A stretch of 64,000 nucleotides of DNA from assembly GCF_963422355.1 (NCBI RefSeq), contig NC_085089.1:8052552-8116551 (forward strand), given 5' to 3'. The position numbers and the translations under genes were made by a program. The number at the start of each line of letters is the position of its first letter. Positions within the stretch are counted from its first letter, which is position 1. The notes beneath the pieces are model-generated. The model made no database searches. It was not told where the DNA came from and worked only from the letters and a program-made list of their open reading frames with translations. Below, piece after piece: positions 1 to 22,063 of the stretch. This stretch comes from Corticium candelabrum. Lineage: Eukaryota > Porifera > Homoscleromorpha > Homosclerophorida > Plakinidae.

Positions 1-1
1 T

Positions 2-743
2 TGGGAAGGAAACACTGCAGACAGAACACTAGTCGACCTTGTTGCATTCCTCAAAAGTGAGCAGGATTTGACTTATTATTGAACAAAACTACAAATAGCA
101 ACACTTTAATTTTAATTTTTTGGAAATTTTAATTTTAATAATGATAATAGTAAATGATAGTAAATTGATGGATTTACAGCATTTGAGCTCAACGAAGACG
201 TAGAATGTCATATCAAGGTCTTTTATTCATGATCTGTTGTGAATGTTTACAATACAGCTATTGCTATGTCTGGAGTGGATGATGTTAGACCAGTTGTAGA
301 CTTTTATCGAAAACAAGATGATCCTCTTCTCACGTTCAAGCAAAATCAAGCACGATTAGCAGAGCAAGCTCTAAAGCAGCAACAATTGATGCAAGAGATC
401 AAGTCGAATCCAGCGGGTGGAAGTAACTGGTCGTCATCTGGATTTATGGGAAAGCTGTTTGGGCGAGGACGTAATCAAATGCAGACCCAAGTACAAGATA
501 ATCACACATGTGACAGTTGGCTTTATCATTGTTAACTGCATTCTATAGACCGAATCACAAGCATCAGTATCGTCACCGGAGGTTAATACTTCTGCCGGTG
601 CCTCTTCTGATCAAGCAAGGTCAGAGTCTGTGGTAAACAACAAGCTAGAGGCAGGACAGTCAGCTAGTGACATTACAAATGAAAATAATGGACATAATCC
701 TCCGTCTGGAGGGAAATCACTTCTTGGTCGTTGGTTTGGTTAG
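2..743 (+). CDS. 3' part of an unidentified gene (C-terminal about 160 residues)
   Basis: Three exons join in phase: 2-56, 258-490 and 549-743, with stop TAG at 741-743; the 5' part lies outside the window. The visible protein begins in a helical stretch (TLVDLVAFLK), continues through GVDDVRPVVDFYRKQ and a Gln-rich, probably coiled-coil segment (ARLAEQALKQQQLMQEIK), and ends in a Ser/Asn-rich tail. Two short amphipathic pieces look alike, FMGKLFGRG at the end of the helical part and SLLGRWFG at the extreme C-terminus, which could be membrane- or partner-binding motifs (inference). I do not recognise the family. A 38-base exon-like stretch at 179-216 was left out because including it breaks the reading phase. 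Confidence 0.55.
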
Positions 744-1180
744 ACTAATACGTTGTGTACTAACAACAGGAGTTGTCAATATGTTGTTTTATTCAACTCT
801 TGTTGCTGTAAATTGCATGTCTTATCATTGCAAGATTTCAGGTTCTAGTGAGAGAAGTCCTCCAATACACCTTATATGCACTTCGACAATTATTGTGCTT
901 GCATGGTTACTCCGGTCCAACAGCACATCCAGTGCATTCTTACATTGATTTGTAGCCAGCAAGGTTATAAGTCTGTGTACAGTAAAGTATGTAAAACCTG
1001 ATTTAAGTGTGTGTGTGTGTGTGTGCACGCGCGTGCGTGTGTTTAACCCTAATAAGCTAAGGGCTCATCTGATCAATGGGTCAAATAAAACACTTCTTCT
1101 ACACATCTTGTACATCTGGTATACAAAGTTCTCAATTCTGCAATAAATATTGTCGATGTCCATGTCGTTGTTGCAAAATA
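744..1180. other. intergenic, convergent 3' ends
   Basis: No coding signal seen. It lies between the stop of the first + gene and the stop of the BTB-PDZ gene on the - strand. It contains a short (GT)n/(GC)n run near 1007-1040, able to form Z-DNA in principle, and AT-rich stretches that may serve as poly(A) regions. Confidence 0.5.
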
Positions 1181-3837
<2,657 letters not shown>

Positions 3838-4381
3838 ACTCGAAATCGAAAACTAAAGACCAATGATGTCAACAGTCAGCTACGTATTAGCTATACATCG
3901 CCTACCAGCCTGCACCTGCACGGTACTAACCTTCTACATCTGACCAATGAAATTAATATCAATGCGGTTGTCAGTGTCTTATTATGTACTTAATTAACAG
4001 TTAAATAATTTAATTGCGAGCATCCAGACTGTAAGTGACATCAGAGTTTTAAATGCAAACGCTGCTATTTTTATGTTTTACATGTTTTACATGCAAACAC
4101 TGCTAGTACAGTTACAAAGTGGCATCAACGATAGACCAATTACTATCTAGTGGACTACATTTGTCTTTATTACAAAATGCACAGCTGGATAGCATACTGA
4201 CCTTCTCCTTCTAAATGCGCAGTGTACACAACCTGTTGTGCACGTGCACGTCCAAGTAACAGAGTACAGTATGAATTCGTACTTAGAAAAGCTACCCTCC
4301 ACCATCACGTGTCATATGCCTGTAGAGGTAATGCAAAGAGCAACTAAATGATATTGTGATAAGATATGCCAAATGCAGTTG
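3838..4381. other. intergenic between BTB-PDZ promoter and MACROD 3' end
   Basis: No coding region recognised. It holds the presumed promoter and 5' UTR of the BTB-PDZ gene (- strand) and the 3' UTR of the MACROD gene (- strand), so the two genes run head to tail. Nothing else identified. Confidence 0.4.
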
Positions 4382-6608
4382 TCAGTTTGTACAAGCTGTA
4401 GTTATCTCTTCTTGCTGTTCATGTTCATCAACTAAAGATTCGGTAGTTGCTTCTTCGCCAGTGTTCACATTTTCAGTTGGATTTTCTTCACCCGTCAAAT
4501 GGTCGCCGCTAGCGGTTGTCACTGTTTCTTCATTTGCACCTGCAGTTTCAGTTTTCTGTTGTTCACTGCTGACTAACATATTAGTCTCGCCTTGAGGTGA
4601 TCCCTCAACACAAACCGACTCCTTGCCATTTGATTGCTCTATGGCAGCAGGTGCAGAAACTGATCGCAGAAAATATTCTATCGGTTTCTCTGTAAAGCAA
4701 GAAACATGACCTAAACACACGTTGATCTTGTGATGTTGTGTTTTACCACTTTCTGCTTTGCTTTCTTTGGCAAGGTCTTGAGCATCTTGATGTCTTTCTG
4801 GACTATGAGTATCTGTGTTGTCATACTCATCTGTGTCATTATCATTAGATGTGACAGCAGCTGTGGAGCCTCTATCTTTTCTTTCTTTCTTTGACGGCAA
4901 AGATTCATCATCTGATAAAGTATCAGATTCTTGTGTATCAAGTTCACAACTACTATACGTTCGTGCAGCTTCTAAATCATCTGGAAAATAACTTGGCATC
5001 AGTTCTTCATATATTCTGACATCAATCGGAAGAAATGTGCAAAATATTATTTGATCCATCTACAGAAAGTAAAGAAAACAATTCGAACATAAAGTTGACA
5101 TTGTTTCAACCTTGTTTGCATTCTCTGATTCATCTAGCCAACTCCTCACCGTACGTAAGGCCACATTTGCAGCATTTCGATTAGGATAGCCTGGACACGA
5201 GTGTAGTACGTCAACACATAACCATATCAAGTATTGCACTAAACCAACCATAAATTCCAGTAGAAATGCAACAAAAAGCCTGCACACATAAGACTGTAAC
5301 CCAGTTGCTAGTTATCCAACTGTACAAACTGTCACTAACCAATGATCTGATTTTATGTTCAAGAGCAAGTGATAAACAAGTTTGGTAACAGTTGCCAAGC
5401 TTCGTCTCCTGCTCTCCAACAGGTCCAACAGCATGCAAGATATCTACAACAAGCCGATTAATACAATAATACTCTATATTATTTCCAAACTCACACACAT
5501 TTCGCAGGTAGCCGATGCCCTCAACACAAAAAACAAAATTATTAAAAAGTTTTCTCTCATTCACTAAGTTGCATCTACCTGAAGTCACTTTAGCCGAACC
5601 AGTTGAACAGCCACCTAACGTTCTACATTCATCCAATAAACTGTTACCAGCAGCTCGGTGAATGCAGCCATCCACTAAGCATATCAGTCACCCTTAATGC
5701 CACCATACTCTAATACTCTAAAATACAATATCTAAACAGACCTCCTCCTCCTCCAAGAAGACTTCTGTTGGCAGCATTAACAATTCCATTGATCTCCAAA
5801 TGAGTGATATCACCCTGCCATAAAGACACTTTACTGTTCAAGTCCTTGTTGACACTATACTGAGGTTTCCATTTAGAAACAAGACGCTCTGCAAGGAGAA
5901 ACATGCAATTCATCATTTCATATTTTCACTTCCTGATCATTTGTGTCAATGGGTAATGCATGTCCTTGACACAACTAAGTTCGATATGAATAGCACGAAG
6001 TCAATCATATGCAAGAGATTTATGGATGAGAACTCTACCATTGCTTGGCACAGCTCTATGTATAAATCCACAGCCGTTTCGAAATGAGTACTAAATATTT
6101 GTCACACTCCCAGAGAACAACTACCAGTCATAATGACACACTATAGACTAGCAGCTAGATTTAAAAATAAATAAACAAATAGAGAAAACAAATAGAGACA
6201 AGGTCATCATCACTCCACTTCCTCTGATTGGCGAGCCCATTCCATAGATAGCATTTTCTAACATATTAACTAAACCTACAAGCATGCGCAAACATTACTG
6301 CATCTATAATTAATTAATTAAATCCATTAAACTATAGAGACATGTCCTGAAGTGACACTAATTGTGCATAATTATTAATACAGTACAGTACTCTCTCTCT
6401 TGTAGACCGCCCATGTGTCCACGTCATCAAGTGTTACGTAATGTTCACCACATCTGTAGACCTTCCGCTTCTCCTCCAAACTCAGAGACAACCAATATTG
6501 CCGATCTAAACGACAGTCAAATCACGACGCGTTGAAACAACGCCGCATGCCATTACCTTTGCGAAGCCCCTGCCCCAATGACAAAGACCGCCTAAATTTG
6601 CTCGCCAT
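4382..6608 (-). CDS. MACROD: MACROD-type ADP-ribosyl hydrolase
   Basis: Eight exons join in frame: 6557-6608, 5742-5888, 5579-5674, 5499-5519, 5340-5443, 5249-5279, 5111-5190 and 4382-5059, about 402 residues. The macro domain spans roughly residues 30-205. It has [16 protein letters not shown], a Gly-rich turn followed by VDGCIH (the Asn and Asp known to act in MacroD catalysis), HAVGP, and the second loop [10 protein letters not shown]. MacroD enzymes remove ADP-ribose from acidic residues and hydrolyse O-acetyl-ADP-ribose. After the domain comes [20 protein letters not shown], as in MACROD2, then an acidic Ser/Glu-rich tail of about 200 residues. One exon is only 21 nt. A 31-nt stretch inside the last exon has splice-like ends but stays open. 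The usual Pro before CISTG is Cys here. Confidence 0.88.
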
Positions 6609-6797
6609 CTTCACGCATGTGTAGACGGTAAAGGTTTGCGCATGCGTACCCGATAGAAGCGCGGCAGACCTGAATGAGCTTGTTTGTCGTGCAGACGTGT
6701 TGATAGTCTTCAAAGGCTTGTGAAGCGAAAAATTGAACTTCACTTTCATTCGTCAGTCGATAGTCTCTATCGCTTGTTTTTTTTCTAACTTTTGACA
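6609..6797. promoter_or_regulatory. head-to-head promoter of MACROD and RAD51 with an NRF1-type site
   Basis: Only 189 bp separate the start codons of MACROD (-) and RAD51 (+). A palindromic TGCGCATGCG lies at about 6637-6646, matching the binding site known for animal NRF1. A shared bidirectional promoter is inferred from spacing and motif; transcription start sites are not visible. Confidence 0.6.
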
Positions 6798-8822
<2,025 letters not shown>

Positions 8823-9733
8823 CAAACAGCACTCGTTTGCTTTACATAATATACGGTATATAGTTGCATAGAATCCATACCGATTACAATCCATTTATGT
8901 GGGAGGAAAATCATCACAACTCCCAGCATTTAATAGAGTTTGTTTGAAATAGAATGAAGGTGCCGATGGAAGTCAATGGTATAAAACGACTGAATTTTAA
9001 TTGTGCTGATCCAGTGCATCAAACTCACTGATGTGACCACATACTAATGATTCTTGTTATCAACATCAATCGCTCTCGAATCAAACTACACTGTATAACA
9101 ATCTTTTGCCAGTCACCATATTTTATTACACCATATTTTACTACACATTTTACAGTAAGTCTCTAACTGAAGTTCAGAGTATGCTAGGCTCCTACCTCAT
9201 TACAATGAACTTTTGCATTTGTTATCTTGGTATTGGTAGTTACAGCACTGGCTGCCATCTATAACTATAAATCAATTCAGATATTAACATGTTATACAGT
9301 ACATGTACAGCTCCAACTTGTTCTACAAGCTACTCAAGAATTTGTTGCTAATTAATTAGATGGTTTGTTCAAGGAAACTGGCAACTCAAGATGTCACTCG
9401 GACTTCAACATCCTCGCAAAAGCTTGCTGTACACTTTTGTGTTGTGAACACATACTGTGCAGCAACCTCAGCAGTCTGTGATACATACGACAACGCATGC
9501 TTCGAATTCAATTGGGCCAACAGAAACTAATACCACTCCTTCAAATATAACTGAGATGCACTAAATATATGTATTAGTATGTAACAGATTTCCAGTGATA
9601 TACTTTCATAGAACAGTTTAGTTTGCAAATAACTTAGATATTAAGCAAATAACATTTTTGTACAACCAAGCAGCCCATATATGAGCCAACACAACAAAAC
9701 ACCTAACCAACAAAAGCTCAAGACAAACAGGCC
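8823..9733. other. intergenic, convergent 3' regions of RAD51 and PAIP1
   Basis: No gene, RNA or repeat element recognised in this roughly 900-bp stretch. It is moderately AT-rich and presumably holds both 3' UTRs. Confidence 0.4.
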
Positions 9734-12700
9734 TCATTTTTCCTGCTCTTGAAGAAACTGCTCAAACGCTGCCTCTACCTCATCAGACATTTCTTCCTCA
9801 GGACACCTAAACACAGTACACAAATTAGCTACCATGACATACAAACACATTCATCTACTGCTGTCAAAAGCGACCACTATGAACAACAGCTGAACATGCA
9901 GATTGCAAATTTGTTGTTTCAGTTTTAGAGACTTGGGGTCTCTCTGAAACATGTTGAAGACAAAAGTAACTTAGTACACTGTAGATACGTACGAAGAAGA
10001 TGGGCAAGTCTTCTGTCATGCAACAATAAAAATTACCACATATCTGTCATCTCATATTCTGCTGGCATCATGAACTCACTCCATTCATCTGAGAATGCTA
10101 AAGGTTGCCAAACAGTACATACAATGAGTAACTCATAACATTAATTATAGTAATTAACTAATAACATTTAGTTACACGTGTTATAGTCTGTAGCTGTATA
10201 TAATGCAAATCTATTCAATTATATAATAATTATCATTATTAAATAATGATAATAATAATTTTATCATATATAATGTTTAATGATAATAACGACAACTACA
10301 TACAAGAATCAGTGCTGTATGCTAGTTCCTCTGGATAACCACCGTACCCCATCTCTGGATACGACTCATTATAGTAATACCTAGGATCAACTGTTGTGTC
10401 CTAACAAAACATACAAATCAAATAAACAGAAAATGAACTCTATAGCCTAATTACCAATACTTCTGCTGCAGCCATTGTTGGTAAGTGATAGTCTGCCACT
10501 GCTCCAGCTGTTGCTGACAAGAATGTGTCAGCCACTGGTAAAGTCCTTGATAATGAGTTTCTTTTGGGCACTGCTGCAGCTTGTCTGTATCCTGAGTCTC
10601 GTCCAGCTAGTGGTTGACGTGAACTAGATGCACTAAACTTTCTCTGTTGAACTGGGGAAGCAGCTGGCGATGTAATGTTTCCCCAATTGCAAGCTCTTAG
10701 TTTCAATGTACGCTTTCCTACTTCTTGCAGTTGTCTACCAACAAATAAAGGCACGTTCATAAAACTAAAAATATGTAGATCAGGAATTTGCTTATAATAT
10801 TAATTTTTCATTACTCGCAGCTAGCAAACACCAATTTAGGTAGCATTATTCTAGGTTCCCAATACAAACAAAAAGTAGACAAAGACAAAAAATGTATAAA
10901 TTGTGTTAATAAAATACATTAAAATACTGCATTTACTAAATGAAATTACTCTAAAATGTATATGGAAGTGCGCTAGCACTCCCTAAGTAGGGATGGCACT
11001 GGTAGTTAATATTAATCCCAATTTTCACTTTGGGATAGCATAGCTCTGACATGCTTCCATAAAATGCCACAATTTTTATACCATCTTGCATGACTACACA
11101 GAGGCCATGATCGTTGACTATCCCTTTAGTGCTAACACGTTCGGACAACGTTGGGACGTTTTTTACTGTAAAATTTGCCATGCTGTTTGCCACGCCTTTC
11201 TCTGCGTGTGACCTAGAGTCGCACGCATTTGCCAACTTGCCAGTTTCCTGGGATCTTCGAGAACATGATCTTCACAGAAAACTTGCACATGCGTGTAATA
11301 GAGACCGTTCTTTCTAACTTGTACGAGTCCTGCTTGTGTAGGACTGGAAGGCACACACCGATTACCATATCATAATCAAATTAGCTTGTGATATGAAAGT
11401 CAAAAAGAGGGAGGGGCTGGCTGTGGGAGACTATTACACTGCCTGGTACTAATGAAACTTTACTTCTGTATAGATCTAGAGTAGAAGCATTAACATAGCA
11501 GTCTAGGCAATTCTCAAATATACTATGAGTTGTAACAATATTTCTTTGTAATACATTATCTTGCCATCCCTGGCATTGCCTGGTACTAATGAAACTTTAC
11601 TTCTGTATATAGTGTTAGTGTAGCAGCATTAACGTAGCAGTCTAAAAAATTAATTCTCAAATATACTATGAGTTGTAACAATGCATGTGGTTTAGATAAA
11701 AAGGACATGGACAAGAAAACAAAAATATTTATGTAAGAAATAAAAAACAAAGTAGGGATGGCTGCATACCTAAGCTACTTCACTCTGTTTGCTTTTATTT
11801 AAAGGTGACTGCTTGGATAGGAGTGAAGGAGGGATTTAATTGTGAGAGATTGGTTTCAGACGTAAAGTTCGACCCTATTTCTTCAAGCACTAGCTTAAAA
11901 TACACAGCCATCCCTACTTTGTTTTATATTTATTACATAGATATTTTTGTATTCTTTACTATTTACATTGTTTGCCATTTTCTAAAATAAAACAAATAAT
12001 AAAGTATACAATGCAATATACATTAGACAGAGAGACTGCTTACTAGGAACTGCACAGCTTCTAAATACACACATTCACTAGTTACAAATTATACATGTAC
12101 ACTGTACCTGTGAACTGGCTGTGTGTCAAGTGTGTTTTGCATGTCTACAACACATTTATCAACTCTCTCTTTCAACTTCTCATCAGAATCCATCAAATGT
12201 CCAGTCAACTAAATGCATACAAAACAGTTATTAATTAACCAGGAAATACGTAAACAAGCTACAATGAGAGCACCTTGAACAAAGACAAAGCTACAAATAA
12301 TGCATCTGGTTGACCATTTTGCAAAAGGCATTCTATATTATCCATACAGCCTCGACCAACAACCCAATATGGTTGACCATCAGTCTAACACAATCAACAA
12401 GCAGTTTACTAAAACATGAATTGATGAAGGTGCATCATAGAGACCAAATTTAATAATAAGAAGAAGCAAAACCCAAAATAAAATAACAAGCAACAGTAGA
12501 TATGCATCTTCTAAAACCTTCACTTGGTGATATACTTCACCCAAAAAGAGACAGAATCCAAACCATCGTGCTCGATCCTTTTCCTGGTTCTCCACTTTCA
12601 GGAAGTGTAAAAGTTCATCACGGCATCTACAAGCACAAACTATGACGATGACCATTGCTAAAATGTAAATATCATGTATGGGAGATAACAGCAAAGCTAG

Positions 12701-14092
12701 AGCACACACTTGTGCTTGTAGCTCTGTAGATGATCAAACCACTTATTATTGGCCACTCACTTACACAGCAACATGATGAACTTTCATGTTCTGCAGCCAT
12801 TTGGCCAACATCTTGTATAAATAGAAAAATTATTTCAATTTTCAACTTACCTGTTCAGCAGTACTTTTCGAAATCGAATAACTGATCCCGGCTTCTTCAC
12901 TTCCAGATGCTCATTGATATAATCACACATACGCACTCCAATATACCGAAAGGTTGGATTACAAACACCCTGACAAAATAAGTACAACTTAGTTATGGAA
13001 ATTGCAGAGCAGCAAAAACACATCAACAACAACTACACACACTCACATACATTACATTATTGTACTACCTTCCTCTATAATGAAAAGCTAAAGCGGTGTT
13101 ATAAAAACAAACAGACAGACAGACAGACAGACAGAGAGACAGAGAGACAGACAGAACAATTAGACTGTAACAGTGCTGATGTATGATAATATATGTATTG
13201 ACATACATACATACATACATACATACATACATACATACATACGAACAAACAGACAGAGAGACAGACATACATACAGACATAAAGATGGACAGACATATAG
13301 ACAGACAGACATATAGACAGACAGACAGATAGACAGACAGACAAACACACAGACAGACAGATAGACAGATAGACAAACACACAAACACACACACAGACAG
13401 ACAGGCAGACGTTGACAAAGACACAATCAAGACAGTCATCAATAATGATTATCTCGATCTCCCATTGAATTAAGGCAAGACCCACTGCTCATCTCTTTCA
13501 CTTACAACATACAACTCAGCTCATCTACATAAACAACCTCCTCAAACAAGCGCTCCATCACAACTTCCATTGTTCTTTCATCATCAACCCAAGCTTTAAG
13601 AGTCTTCACCAGAGATTCTATCACATCATCGAACGAGTCATTATATGAACCTAGAATACACACTGTCTCCTCTAAGTGCTGTAACATTCGTTTATCTCCC
13701 TCATTCACAGCGTGTCTGTCTTTCAGACGCTTCGTAGACGTAGAAATCTGCTCTAACGACAGACGACTCGGTCTTTGTTCGTTTGTGGCTGTAGACGTCG
13801 GGACTACAGGTAAACTTGCAAAGCGAGGAACAAACTCCTTCGCATTCACTGCTGACTCTGGAAAGGAACTCTGTGTCGATGAGCGTGCAGTTGGCGGAGT
13901 GGACGGTGTCTGAGCGCCCTTCACCGGCGGAGGGGGAACCGCGTCCTGAATTGCAGAACCATCGATTGTACAACTTTTAGGCGGTCGAGGGTTGTATTTC
14001 GGTATAGCACCACGACCTCTACCCCTTCCTTCTTTGTGTTCCCGTCCACGGCCAACGCTAGAGACGACATCTGCACACATCGCCAAAGTCAC
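9734..14092 (-). CDS. PAIP1: poly(A)-binding-protein-interacting protein 1
   Basis: Exons include 13538-14092, 12851-12969, 12518-12626, 12274-12384, 12108-12208, 10455-10734, 10304-10400, one from 10097 down to about 10044, and a last one from about 9808 to stop 9734-9736. The N-terminus is Gly/Arg-rich and then carries a PAM2 motif (SAVNAKEFVPRF), which binds the MLLE domain of poly(A)-binding protein. A MIF4G domain follows (MERLFEE, NPTFRYIGVRMCDYINEH, WFGFCLFLGEVYHQ, LRACNWGNI). The end is acidic (CPEEEMSDEVEAAFEQFLQ), like the second PABP-binding site of PAIP1. Family role: bridges PABP, eIF4A and eIF3 to stimulate translation. Start is ATG 14092 or the in-frame ATG at 14080. A 1.37-kb intron carries a palindromic repeat element. 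Confidence 0.88.
11441..11681. repeat. tandem direct repeat of about 100 bp
   Basis: Two copies, 11441-11540 and 11577-11681, share GCCTGGTACTAATGAAACTT at the start and ATACTATGAGTTGTAACAAT at the end, with a more variable centre. They lie in a PAIP1 intron beside the palindromic element at 11713-11957. Confidence 0.8.
11713..11957. mobile_element. MITE-like palindromic element
   Basis: The two ends are inverted copies over about 60 bp, with a perfect 20-bp core (AAACAAAGTAGGGATGGCTG at 11747-11766 and its complement at 11904-11923). The interior has no coding capacity. Part of the same core (AAGTAGGGATGGC) occurs again near 10976, suggesting a decayed relative. A non-autonomous DNA transposon is the simplest reading; I could not fix the target duplication. 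Confidence 0.65.
13107..13412. repeat. (GACA)n/(CATA)n tetranucleotide tract
   Basis: About 300 bp of imperfect GACA and CATA repeats in a PAIP1 intron. The several Cys/Ser/Val-rich open frames on the - strand here are frames of the repeat, not genes. Confidence 0.95.
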
Positions 14093-15009
<917 letters not shown>

Positions 15010-17303
15010 ATGGACTCTTGTATTTTACGTCAACGCGAGCAGAGAGATGGAGATCGGACTCCAACCGAGTGTCTAGCTTCAGATGCTGAGGATCTGGCAT
15101 CGCAAGTGGCAGAAACGGCAAAGGATTTAGTGAAAACATGCCGTAGATTACATAATATCGGCTTCGATGCGCTTCCCGACTGGGGTAAAGACAATGAGTA
15201 CGTCAAACAGGGTTATCGCCCAAGTACTAAGTCATTTCAAGACTGTTTCAAGAGTGTCTTTCGCTGGCACAACGAGACTGGCAACATATGGACTCATCTT
15301 ATTGGTTTTGCTGTTCTCGTTGCTCTTGCAGTTTTCACGTTTTCGCAGAGCAGTTTCGGAAGGTGAGCGGACACCTTTCTGTAATATTAATTAAACAACA
15401 CGTGATGTCTGCATGTCTAAAAATTAGGTCATAATTATAATAATAATAATAGTCATTCACCTGACATTGCGTGAACGGTCAAAGTGCGTTCTATCCAAAC
15501 ACGATAATGCCTTTTGTATGATTCTATTCTACCACATTTAGATCTTGTACAACACATAGACTGAGAAGCAAGCATTCTCTATTGAGTAGTCTTCCTTACG
15601 GAAGTAGCATATGTCCTTGATTGGAAGTTTCATTAACATGATTGTTAACATTCCTAAGGAGTTCAGCTTACTTCCTGGCACAGTAGGTCTTTGATATCTT
15701 GAATGAAACCATGTTGATGCGCAACTGACCTGCAAATTATTCTTGTGGAGAGTCAATGAACTGTGTCAAGTTTATAGTGAACACACAATATGATTAAAAG
15801 TTGAATCCCATCTTGCATGATTTACCATTTTGCTACCTGAGTGATCACTACATGACTGTATTTATTGTCTCTAGTGGCTATCTTTGGGATTCTGACTCTA
15901 TTGTTGTTCGACAACTTTCTGCAGGAGAACAGGTTGCCTTTGCAGTGTTCTTCGGAGGAGGATTGCTTTGTCTTCTTGGATCATCCGTATTCCACACTGT
16001 GTGTAGTCACTCAGAATTCATTGCAAAAACCTTCAATAAGTAAGTTTTGTTATTAGTTTTATCTTAATTTTCTTTGTAGTTGGCATGAAGGTAGTGCAAC
16101 AGGCTGACTCATCACAGGGAAGAGATAGCCTAGAAGACCTCATGTAGTGCACACTATTGTACGTTGCTATAGTTTTAGTTCTGTAGTGATTTGGTTTGTG
16201 ATGGAGGAGTCTTCTGTATTGTAACATCGACAAGTTGTTTGGTTGGTGAGGCTTGTTGTAACCCCGTTCATGCCAGCAGACCAAATATTGTTGAAATAAT
16301 GAGACTGCATGCACTCAATTAATTAACAACTAAGGAATAGGTAACTGGCTGGATGACTGGTTTTATATTAATTTGGTTAGTTCATTACATTTAACGTATG
16401 ATGTGCATAGTCAAGTGTGTTTGTTTGCTAGGGTGGATTATGTTGGTATTGTACTACTCATTTCGGGATCGCACGTGGCTGCTATATTTTATGCCTTCTA
16501 TTGCCATCCGTATACTCATCTCTTCTACACTGGATCAGTTGTCATACTGGGATCTGCTTGTGCAACTTTCATGCTCATCAAAAGATTTCAGACTCGCAAG
16601 TATCGAACACTTCGAGCTTACTTCTTTCTTGCTTTTGGTATGGCATCATTCTTATACTGATTATAAAACTGTGAATGAAGCTAGTATTAAGTTAAATATA
16701 AGATTGGTCAATGCCGATTCTCTAGACGTGATCATTATTGGTGGAGTTAGTTGTGTCTACTAACTACACAGTTAATTTAATTAATGTGGATGTAAATATC
16801 AAATTCTGTTTTCATGGGAGGAGAAATAGAGAGACCAATAATTAGTATAGTAAATTTTTGGCACATTTCGATAGCAAAATTTAGTTTAATATGTGGAAAC
16901 CATGTATGTCACTGTAATGAACTAATTTTTATTTGTTTTTGTGTTGTTTAGGTCTTTTTGGTGTTATTCCTGTCATTCATATTCTTATAATAGAAGGTCT
17001 TCGTTATGCTATTGATCAGTGTGCAGTGATTTGGATGATTCTGATGGCATCTTCATACATTTTGGGTGTTACCATTTATGTTGTCAAAGTACCAGAATGT
17101 TGGTTTCCAGGAAAATGTGACTTTTGGGTGTGTATGACTGTTTGTTGATTAATTTTTTATCTAACTGTTTGAATGGATTATAGATCCACAGCCACCAGAT
17201 ATTCCATGTACTCGTGTTGTGTGGTATCTGGTTGTTTTACAATGGACTCCTAACAATGGCGGAATATCGAAGAATGATGGGACCATCATGTGCTGTCGAA
17301 TAA
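15010..17303 (+). CDS. ADIPOR: adiponectin receptor-like (PAQR family) membrane hydrolase
   Basis: Five exons: 15010-15362, 15875-16039, 16432-16637, 16952-17127 and 17184-17303, giving 339 residues. After a soluble N-terminus comes the family signature LPDWGKDNEYVKQGYRP, FKSVFRWHNETGNIWTHL, and seven predicted membrane segments. The zinc-site residues of human AdipoR are present: the His in SSVFHTVCSHSE, and the two His of HQIFHVLV near the C-terminus. AdipoR proteins are seven-span receptors with a zinc-dependent ceramidase-like activity, with N-terminus inside the cell. No adiponectin is expected in such an animal, so a role in lipid or membrane-fluidity homeostasis (as for PAQR-2) is more likely; this is inference. 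Confidence 0.93.
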
Positions 17304-17766
17304 CAAATAGACAACTAGATGCTTAGACGAGCAATTTTTAGCAGAAATTGTATGTATGTGGACAGTATCTACTGTATTGTGGTGTTACTGTATTATTGTA
17401 TTCGAATTTGTTGTTGATATGCATGAACATTAGTTGGTTAGTACCAAGAGTACGCTACTGTACTTGTAACACTGTTGTTACAAACAAACTGTGTTAACAA
17501 TAACACTATTATTACTAGCATCGATTCAACAAACTGCGTTATTTGAAAATGGCGCCGCCCCTCTAGATCTCTGCACTTCGCGCGCGAGGTCTTTCTGGAA
17601 TTCGAGGCTACGCATCGCGTTTATCCGATTCTGCGCATGCTCATCTTTCATTCTGATGCCTGATGCAACAGACTGCAATGTTTTAATCGCTGACGTTTGA
17701 AATTTGCTAATTGGCTTTGGCCTGGATATAAGCAGACCAACGGTTGTCCGAACAGACCTATAATCC
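17304..17766. promoter_or_regulatory. intergenic and GTPBP promoter with NRF1-type site and a relic transposon end
   Basis: CTGCGCATGC at 17631-17640, near an NRF1 site, lies about 130 bp before the GTPBP start codon. At about 17595-17613 the sequence TTCGAGGCTAC, preceded by TTTCTGGAA, closely matches the end of the Mutator-like element at 31212-31832, so it may be a solo remnant. The 129-codon - strand frame across the start region has no support. Confidence 0.45.

Positions 17767-22063
<4,297 letters not shown>

Noticed and set aside
4382-4700. Short intron inside the last MACROD exon (about 4698-4728)
   Set aside because: The candidate is only 31 nt, the frame is open through it, and no phase problem requires it.
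12756-12812. Possible small PAIP1 exon between 12626 and 12851
   Set aside because: The flanking exons already join in phase and match PAIP1 (LLNR followed by CRDELLHF); inserting this piece breaks the match.
13065-13485. Three Cys/Ser/Val-rich - strand open frames of 88-128 codons
   Set aside because: They are frames of the GACA/CATA tetranucleotide repeats in a PAIP1 intron.
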